From positions 12,728,512 through 12,792,511 of the forward strand of contig CM073330.1 in assembly GCA_037043015.1 (NCBI GenBank): a DNA stretch of 64,000 nucleotides, in the 5' to 3' direction. The position numbers and the translations under genes were made by a program. The DNA comes from Bryum argenteum. Its lineage: Eukaryota > Streptophyta > Bryopsida > Bryales > Bryaceae. Positions 56,337-64,000 of the stretch are shown here, in pieces. Under the pieces are notes generated by a model that had not been told where the DNA came from, searched no databases, and saw only the letters and a list, made by a program, of their open reading frames with translations. Positions within the stretch are counted from its first letter, which is position 1. Each line of letters begins with the position of its first letter.

Positions 56337-57062
56337 CTAGGAAGAGATGTGGGGCCAGATAGTAAAACGGATGTCCTCTTTAGAAGCATGTGGACCGATC
56401 AAGCCCGCTTGAATGTTGTTACCATGACCTGCTTGTGCAACTCCCGCAGCAGCGGCGATGACGACTGGACCTGCCGCCACGGGTGGGACTCTAACTGCAA
56501 CGGCCGCTGTCACTGCCGCTAGTGCAGCTGCTGTCGGTACCCCCGCATGTGGTACTGGAGGTGGTGCAGCAGGTGGTGCCCGTGTGGAACTTAATGGAGC
56601 CCTGCTCGTCCGGACACTCCCTCCGTTCGTTGCCACACTCCCTCCTCTAGTTCGAACATTTCCTGGAGCCGCGCCTACGAGCATGCGAAGGCTTCTGTGA
56701 GCCGAGCCTCCAATCGTATTAACACTCCCTGGAGCCGCTCCTCCGGTCCTTTCACCACTTCCTGGGACCACGCCTCTGATCGTTAGAGCACTTCCTGAAG
56801 CCGCTCCTCCGCTCGTTCCACCACTTACTGGAGCCGCCCTTCCGAGAAATGGAACACTTTCTGCACTGGCCCAGCCGATCGATAGAACACTTCCTGCAGA
56901 CACGCTTCTGGTCGTACCAACACTTGCTACAGCGGGGCCTCTGGATGTATCAACACTTTCGGGAGCCGCGCCTCCGATCGCTAAAACACTCGGTTGTTGA
57001 GGCATCGGTGATGTACTTCGAGTTCGGTGCAGTAGATTCGTTGGATTGATGGGTTGAATCAA
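56337..57062 (-). CDS. Ala/Gly/Ser/Thr-rich repetitive ORF
   Basis: A 241-residue frame with degenerate repeats of about 17-18 residues of the type GGAAPGSVNTIGGSA and GAAPGNVRTRGG, followed by an Ala/Val-rich hydrophobic part (AALAAVTAAVAVRVPPVAAG). The repeat is visible in DNA as recurring GGAGCCGCxCCTCCG-like words. No signal peptide or known domain. Given the repetitive DNA, it could be a chance open frame across a minisatellite; the lack of stops over seven or more units is the only support for a gene. Confidence 0.35.
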   Translation of the reverse strand: MIQPINPTNLLHRTRSTSPMPQQPSVLAIGGAAPESVDTSRGPAVASVGTTRSVSAGSVLSIGWASAESVPFLGRAAPVSGGTSGGAASGSALTIRGVVPGSGERTGGAAPGSVNTIGGSAHRSLRMLVGAAPGNVRTRGGSVATNGGSVRTSRAPLSSTRAPPAAPPPVPHAGVPTAAALAAVTAAVAVRVPPVAAGPVVIAAAAGVAQAGHGNNIQAGLIGPHASKEDIRFTIWPHISS

Positions 57063-59984
57063 TCTCGCTCTTACTCGTCGTGCTCTGTAGCAATCGAAAC
57101 GTATGACTTAAAGAAGCGAAAGTACGTGCGCTGCGCGCTTCTATGGAACATGAAAACAGCGAATAACGAGTCACTTCCTCCACAATGCACGGTGCCAACT
57201 TACAAATGCGCAGCTGGTGAGCTGGTGATAAAACAACCTCTGAGACGAAGCGAGTTTATAGTAGCTTCAAAATTCTGAACCTCGGCGAAAAGTTGCTATG
57301 CGGATGTCGAAAGAAGAGAGCGGTCAAGTAACTCCGCTTTTCCAGGTGTGGGCCCTTATTCCATGCTCGCAATCTCGCACCTTCCTGGTAAGGCCCATTC
57401 TAGGTTAAGAACTATCTCGCACCTTCCACTCTTCCAGAATTCCGACGTTCTTTTGCAGGCTATCTGCAATGCAACTTTACCGCTAGGTCAACGTGTGAGG
57501 ATCGGGCAATTGGTTGATATCGCCCTGGCGGTACCCAACAGAAGTGGGAATTGTACCAACAGAAGTGGGCGGGGATCGTTCCGAAATTGTTCGGATGAAA
57601 AGGAGTGAGCATCCAAGTTCCGCTTTTCCAGGTGTGGGCCCTTATTTCCTTAATCTCATGCTCACATCGTTCCAATAGAAGTGAGGAACTAGAATTTTAA
57701 GAGCCACAGTTCAAATAAGTATAGAATAATTAACGTTGCAGGAACTTCAGAAATTCACCAGATACTGAGACTTTATAGTTTATCAAGTTTTGTATTTTGA
57801 ACTTGGAAAGAAGGTTTTAAGGCATGATCTCACATTTTGGACCGTTTTCATCCTTTTATTTTTCATATGTCATTTTTACTATTAAAGAGGGCCTTTGAAG
57901 TTTTAGCATACCTCCATGTGAAAATTCAAGCAATTCTTTAGGTTTTATAGGTTCACAAAACTACATGGATTAGGTCCCAAATCGAGTCTATTTTGAGTGA
58001 TAACTATTGCAACTTCATACAAAATAGTATGAATTATTATCAAGCATTTTAGTGAAGGCTGATAATGTTTTCTAGTTTTCAAACAAGGGACATGTTTTAC
58101 CATAATAAGCTAGTTGAGTGAAAACAAAAGTAATTTTTATGATTTTTTTTAATTTTTTTTTTTTTTTTTCAAAATCATGATTTAAGGATCAATTTAAACA
58201 ACTTACTGCTTGGAAGTCTTTTGATCCATTTATTATTGGTATTGGATTTGAGATGATGTTTCTACAGTGCAAAAAGTGAATCAATGGATGTTATCTCGAC
58301 AATTGAGCTATATCTTATTCATCCACCATTAGGTTTTAACTTTATTTTTCTAGATGGATCCCAATTAGAGTCTACTTTTAGTGGTAGAGAGCTTGACCCA
58401 ATCAAAGATCATTTGGAACTAAGGATCGAAATTGAATGCAAGGGGTCTAGATCCAATTGACTATTTCTCTTTTGTAAGATCATTAACGGTTTTCACCACT
58501 GTAAGGCCATTATGTGAGCCAAAATATGTTATTGAAAGATTTTTTTGGTACAAGGGTGTAATTGAGATAAAGGTGAACACCTTTCTGGTTGAGGATTTTT
58601 TCATCGTGGTTGCTTTGGTGGTAGAGTCAGAAGTGAAAATAATGAAATTTTGGAAGTTTGTTTTGAGTACTAATATGTTATAGTCTCACAATCCATGAGA
58701 ATCTTTGACTCAAATTTTGGTCCACATGATCCAGAATGAGTCTACTACAAGATTTACAGTTGAGATCTGAATAGCTTATCTCCATTTTCATCTATGGCAC
58801 CTTTTTTGGAATTGTGGTTTTTGGTTAAAAATAAGCAAGGGCATTCAAGGATTATATTCTTCACCATTTGTGAAGTCATAACGTTCAAATTTGGAGAAAG
58901 AGTTTATCTACCTTTTTTGCCAAAAGGGTAATGAGTATTTTAGGGACCAAAATATCTGTTTTGAAAAGTACATTCAATATCACGTTCTTCAAATTTGGTT
59001 CTATGATCTTCATATATATGCAATTGTGGAAAGAATGGCAAAGTCAATATTCTTTTTTGAAGTTTAGAGTGCAGTTCATTTTAGTTTTTAAGCACATTTT
59101 AAGCTGAAAGATTTTTTTATTTTCAATATATTCTGTATCTTAATTTTTAAAAATGGTCCAAAACCAAATTCAAAATAAGATTGGTTCAAGTTTAATAATT
59201 TAATTTTAATTTTAATCCTCGAAATTGGTTCCAAACCAAATCCTCAAACTCATCTCGTCTATCTACATGGAAAAATATGTGAGCAAAATATTTGAGATAA
59301 TATTAATCAAATCCCCCTAAGTTGCACAAAGTAGATTGTGTTTCCCAAACAATTCCCCAAAAAAATTGCACCAACTTTGAATGGTACAATCTCATAACTA
59401 AATAACTAATACACATCCAAGAGCTAAAAGTTTACAACACCATATTCGTTAAATTGGCCCAATCCCCGTTATATTTGGCCGCACACTATTCAAATAAATA
59501 GAGTAAAGTGTAACATAGAGGGGGTCTCAAATACTATGGGTATGGAAAATAGTAATATTATTAATTGCTAAATGTGATGGTTGTGTGACGTGGCGATAAT
59601 ATGTTGCAAATGCAAATACAATGCGCGATAAAATATAGAGAAGATAAAGAATTTTTTCAGTAAAGAAAAGAGGTAAAGAAATACGGTATAGGCAAAAGAT
59701 ATGTCTGTATTTGTAAAAGAAACATATTGGAAAGAAAAGAAGCGGAAGTAAAAGATAAAGAAACCGAAAGATAAAGAAAAAGAAAACTAGTAAAGAAAAA
59801 GAAAAATAGTATAGAAAAAGAAGCACATAAAATGAAAAAGAAATGGAATGAGAACTCTAAGGCATAGAGATATTTCTAATTGGTACGTTAAAGTGAACAT
59901 ATTCAAATACATATCCTACTTGCAACAATCGAGCCTTAAAGAGAGCTCAAGCGCACTTGTTGTTTGAAGCGTATCTCATACTCA
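57063..59984. other. Intergenic with short direct repeats
   Basis: CGCTTTTCCAGGTGTGGGCC occurs at about 57337 and 57623, a direct repeat of about 290 bp. CCAACAGAAGTGGG is doubled near 57535-57575. 57735-57925 is a dispersed-repeat copy (see 54165). A T-rich run lies at 58144-58169. 59640-59830 is A/G-rich with repeated AAAGATAAAGAAA words. No gene recognised. Confidence 0.5.
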
Positions 59985-60818
59985 CTAGGATTCTTCAAAC
60001 TCTATGATGCGACGTAGATTGTCAAGAGCAAATTGAATCTGCGATGCCGGGGCAAATTGTATCCTGCCTTTCAGAGGCCTCCAAGAAGCAACAACGCTAT
60101 CTGTAGATATCGTATCTTCCGTTTTTGTTGAAATATCTAACTTGTATGGAAATTCGTGAATCGTATCCCATCCCTCGGTACAACTCCGCAATAGGATTGT
60201 CATTGTTGTCCGCACCCACCAACGCACTTTGAATGTCTTGAAATTTGGTTGCGTTGGGTCCATTTGTGGTTGGTTCATAACCTTCCCTAGCCATATTGGT
60301 TCCTCGCAACCTTCTCACGTGGTCTTACAAAAACCAAGAATCCCTTCAAAATATCTCGTCCTTGTAGTGAAAGACGGCGGTGGTCCGTCCTCTATTGTTC
60401 CAATATAATGGTCTTCTTCTTCCTCCACGTCGTCCTCTCCAAAGACCACCACCTCCGCGTGTGTCCTTCGCTATTCGATTTCATCGATTGTACATCATCT
60501 ACGCAAAGTCGAACTTGTCGGCCAAAAATCCACATTTCAACGGCACATCACCTTCGATTCCCGCAACACTTGTCATTGACCTAATTGCATCTCGTGCACT
60601 CGTCCGAAGACTCCACGTAATGAGAATGCTCTCCTCCGAAAGCGGGCGTCACGTTCGCATTCAAGAAAGATATCAGAATGTGCAATGAATCCATCAATAC
60701 CCTTCATGATCTCATCTTCACGCTTCAATCCTTTTGATTTCACAAAGAACGGCTCAAGATCCTCCTGGAGGTAATATAGGCCTACCTCTTTCGTCGACCT
60801 TCCACAATTTGATCCCAA
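59985..60818 (-). pseudogene. C-terminal remnants of DUF7869-like gene B
   Basis: Two pieces in different frames match the C-terminal ORF of copy A. 60818-60573 carries EPFFVKSKGLKREDEIMKGI and DGFIAHSD, corresponding to PNEMKNIEDIRKGISGFVS. 60278-59985 carries VVASWRPLKGRIQFAP and NLRRIIEFEES, corresponding to the IIKDSIIEFDE terminus. Material between them is frameshifted. The same tail was therefore present in both elements, and it has decayed here. Confidence 0.5.
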
Positions 60819-60886
60819 ATGAATGTGTTGGTTTCCATTTTTCTTCCGTACATGCTAATTTGTATTGCATCAAAGGCCATCCATCC

Positions 60887-63312
60887 TCATGGATAAAGAA
60901 TCAATTGACTTCCCTTGCTATGGCCTTTTAGCAGCCTCGTCCTTCGAGCCTTTGCCATGTATGGAGCAATGAACTTTTGAAATCCTGGAACTTCCTCAAT
61001 AAGGTGTGGAATCATGGGGCCATCCTTGTCTAGATCCATGTAAGATTTCATTAGCATGGGAAGTGTTGGATGATTCTTCTCTTTCAAAACCGCACTCCAC
61101 CTCCCAAATGAAGCATCGATGTCTTCATGCGTATGTCCCACCATCATGAATGATACTACCACTTCTCTCACAATCCTCTTCGCCACTATCAACGACCAAA
61201 AACAAAAAGAGTATCTATTTTTGTTCTCCCTCCAACAATTATCCAATTGGATATGCAATACCGGTGCAAGCGGTCGCGCTACTCTGGAACTCTCAGTTGG
61301 TTCTTTGAGAGATGCTAAACACATTTCTTTCCCCTGCAAAACGGCTCTATACAATGCAGTGCTTTCACTTTGTGGAAATAATGCTCTTGATGATGTTGCC
61401 GGCGTGTCTTCTATATCACGCAACAATTTGGCAACAGACCCAATTGTGAAGTTACTATCATTCGGAAACATATCCACTGTATAGTGAGCGTACCTTGAAT
61501 CCCCATGTCCATGAGCATACATGCCCGTCACTAAAATGGGTAGCTTCATCAGGGCATCCAAATCTTTTGTTCGAGATCGAAGACATGGAAGTGCAGTTTT
61601 GGAGTGGTCCATCTTATCGTGCAAAATGCTCACAAATTCCAGCGGTTTCTTCTTCGAATGTGTTCGATCCGACCAATATGCAACACGGGCCGCCGTTTGA
61701 GCATTTGTATGTTTGGTGTACTTCAACGCATACTCTTTGTGTTCTTCCGATCCGGGTACTGCTGATTGTTTCAACGTGTTATATGTATCGCACTTGGAAC
61801 ATCTTGAGAATGAGTCTCCCCTTCGCTTGATCCGGTACTCAGCAAATCTTGATACGCGTATTCGACTTAGAAGAGTTGCTGAGATAGGTTTGAGTCCGAA
61901 TTCTGTATTCACCTACAAACAATTTTGCACTTATAGACTCAATAAAAAATCGAAGGTTGATTTGCAAAGTATTTGACTAATGTACTCTTTTGAAACATGC
62001 AAGTAATGCAAACCTCATTCACTCGGGGAAGAAATTGATTCCATCGTATTCCAGTTGGAAGAATCTTTTGCGCAACACGTTGACCGGATGGTAATGTACA
62101 TGGATAAGGCATTTGGTCTGCAAGGTTCATGATCATACTCTCCAAAACAAAAGCCGCATGTGCCGTTGATGCCCTCGGTTTAGATTTCCCCGTATTGCCA
62201 TGCGGACGTGCCCTGGCCCCCTCTTTAGCCTGTTTCTCATACCGCCGGAATGTCCTATTCGATACTCCATGGATGAGCTTCCAACCTTTAACACACACTT
62301 CTTTGAATTGAAACATCACAAGATCCTCATTACCATCAACTGAACGAAACTTTGTACAATGAATGTCGAGGTTCTTCGAACGTCTCTCTTCAGTATCCCT
62401 TAAGAACATTTCTTGACGTGCCACTCGGATTATACTCGGAGGGAACATTCTAATGCAATGACGGTCGCAACATTCTCCCATGTACACCTTAGCAATCTCG
62501 TCTTCAGATATCCTCCAATCTTGTGATTTCTTAGTTTTGTACGCCCTATTAGTGGTGTCATAGCGGCGCTTTCCTTTACGGTCCAACTTTCTCATCTCAT
62601 CCTCGTGTACGATATAAGCGTGCTTTCTAAGATGGTCGTAAACACTCACACTCTTTAGAAAAAGCGACCGAATGGGCCAACACATACACATGTTGCGGAG
62701 TGCCGAGTCCCCATCAAATATTGCACACACGACAACACCAAAGTTCATGTTACCTAGTTCATTTTCACCATCCACAGACAAGATGGGATTTGTAGCAGAA
62801 ACAAGGACATCGGCAAATTTTCGCCCGTTGCTGTGCACAGCCTCTACCATTAGACCCTTCCACTCATCCCTACTAATACCATCACAATCAGGGATGGGAG
62901 AATTATCAATGACATCCTCCACATTGACATCATCTTGTCCAACATCTGCGGTTGATGCAGTACCCTATACACGACAATTTACGTGACTGTCTCAGTATAT
63001 CGCACCATTCTGATCAACGTATAGATCATTGCGGGTAACACACACCATGTACTAAAATTATAAAACCTTTGAAACGGGAAAACTTTCGGTTCACCCAATC
63101 TTGTTATTAAGTTCAATCATTTATACATGCTAGTTGATAAAGCTTTCTTATTCCTACCAAATCAGTTCCTACTTAGTTGAATCCGATGAGTAGTATATAC
63201 TATATAGAGAAAGGTATTGATATTACGAGCGTACCCATTCGCTCACATCATCTGCGATGCAAGGGCCAGACCCGTTCAACTCCTCATCCTCCCATACTGA
63301 AGCAGATTCCAT
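60887..63312 (-). CDS. DUF7869-like putative transposase, copy B (3 exons)
   Basis: Proposed exons: 63312-63235 (MESASVWEDEELNGSGPC..., 26 codons), 62964-62014 and 61912-60887, joined in frame at GT-AG sites with introns of 270 and 101 bp, for 684 residues. Features in order: ECCDRHCIRMFP Cys cluster; HTH-like VSNRTFRRYEKQAKEG; CxxC in SFSRCSKCDTYN; VSILHDKMDHSKT, VTGMYAHGHGDSRYAHY, PVLHIQLDNCWRENKNRY and VGHTHEDIDASFGRW. The acidic residues line up with those of copy A, supporting a DDE/D-like nuclease by inference. The frame stops after LILYP at 60887, while homology to copy A's tail continues beyond. Unlike copy A, no palindrome array lies upstream. Exon 1 is the least certain part. Confidence 0.7.
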
Positions 63313-64000
63313 ACCTTGAACACCAGGACCTACACAACACACAACAATGCCTCTGCTTCCATTAGTTAATCGTAATATTAATCACCCACGCAATCCTGCA
63401 CGTAATCGCATCCAGACCAACGCTCTCCTACTCAATCTAAATTTGACACTACTGCATGTGCGGACCGCTAAGGATGCAAACATTGAAGGTGCTCGGACGA
63501 CACAAAAATTGATGCAGGCGGTACGAAGGACACTTCAGAAGTTCGTTATCATAGGAAGCAGACATTGCATTCAAAATCAATGCATTGCGTCCAGTGCATC
63601 GCGAAAGAAAAACTCCATCGATCATCCACGAACTTGACCTATACCCATAATTTCATATTGATCGCCTCAACCTCAAAGCTGCAATTAGCGAACTACAGTT
63701 CGTAAATCCAAATTGCTTTGGCCTCCACAATGATTGAGGTAAAATTTATACCGGCCACCAACACATCAAAGCTCCCTCTAGTATCAGAAAGGTGCGTGAC
63801 AACAACATTCAGATTGTGATTACAAAGGAGAGGTCGTAAAACTTTTACTACTGCCACACGCGGCAACTGCTACTCCGTAAGGATTTGAAATTCGGAGCAA
63901 AAGCACTTCAACACTTAACAGAGAAGTGAATACTAATGTTGCATTTCAAGCGTGCTATACTTTACGAACGGTAGTTCGTATATCATGAACTGTCGGTTAC
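63313..64000. other. 5' flank of copy B; no gene seen
   Basis: No recognisable gene or element end. The short dyad GAACTACAGTTCGTAA near 63689 and ACGGTAGTTCGTATATCATG near 63968 may be parts of an inverted structure cut by the window edge. Confidence 0.35.

Overview
The window looks like a repeat-rich nuclear segment of a land plant, most likely a non-seed plant such as a bryophyte or lycophyte; the species is not identifiable by reading. The evidence is GT-AG introns of about 100-230 bp, nonspecific lipid-transfer-protein (nsLTP) genes with TATA promoters, plant-type COG8 and ATG11 gene fragments, and several classes of plant transposon. No tRNA, rRNA, operon or CRISPR array was seen.

Layout. 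1-5.9 kb: a ~172-bp satellite, interrupted by MITEs and by a 2.3-kb solo-LTR-like insertion. 6.65-9.23 kb: a CACTA-type transposon (TIR CACTACAAGG, 3-bp duplication AGG) carrying four intron-separated exons of COG8 with nonsense mutations, i.e. a gene-capturing Pack-CACTA. 10-14.7 kb: two paralogous acidic ORFs with a shared basic tail. 11.5-19.5 kb: three nsLTP paralogues, the third truncated; a fourth lies at 50.3 kb in a duplicated block. 19.7-21 kb: an unassigned frameshifted ORF pair. 21.7-22.8 kb: a decayed PIF/Harbinger remnant whose MYB-like ORF is split by a 150-bp MITE.

24.6-43 kb is the most unusual stretch. It holds a DUF7869-like (possible DDE-fold) transposase gene; two dense arrays of a ~20-bp GC-core palindrome; an AT-rich ORF with a RING-like segment and a 2OG-Fe(II)-dioxygenase-like C-terminus; and a GC-richer, frameshifted multi-exon gene whose pieces read as ParB-like, possible methyltransferase-like and low-complexity regions, followed by an FCP1/HAD-phosphatase-like pair of ORFs. 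The palindrome recurs inside the introns and ORFs of the ParB-like gene. I infer a mobile element family with a DNA-modification theme; its borders are not established.

44-52 kb: an orphan ORF, a 5'-truncated ATG11 copy, and the duplicated nsLTP block. 52-60 kb is AT-rich and mostly gene-free, apart from an Ala/Gly-rich ORF. 60-63.3 kb: a second DUF7869-like gene, for which a three-exon model can be read.

The credible intact host genes are the nsLTPs at 11.5, 15.2 and 50.3 kb. Most other coding sequence is transposon-derived or decayed gene fragments. Family assignments come from recognised motifs and remembered family sequences; no database search was run.
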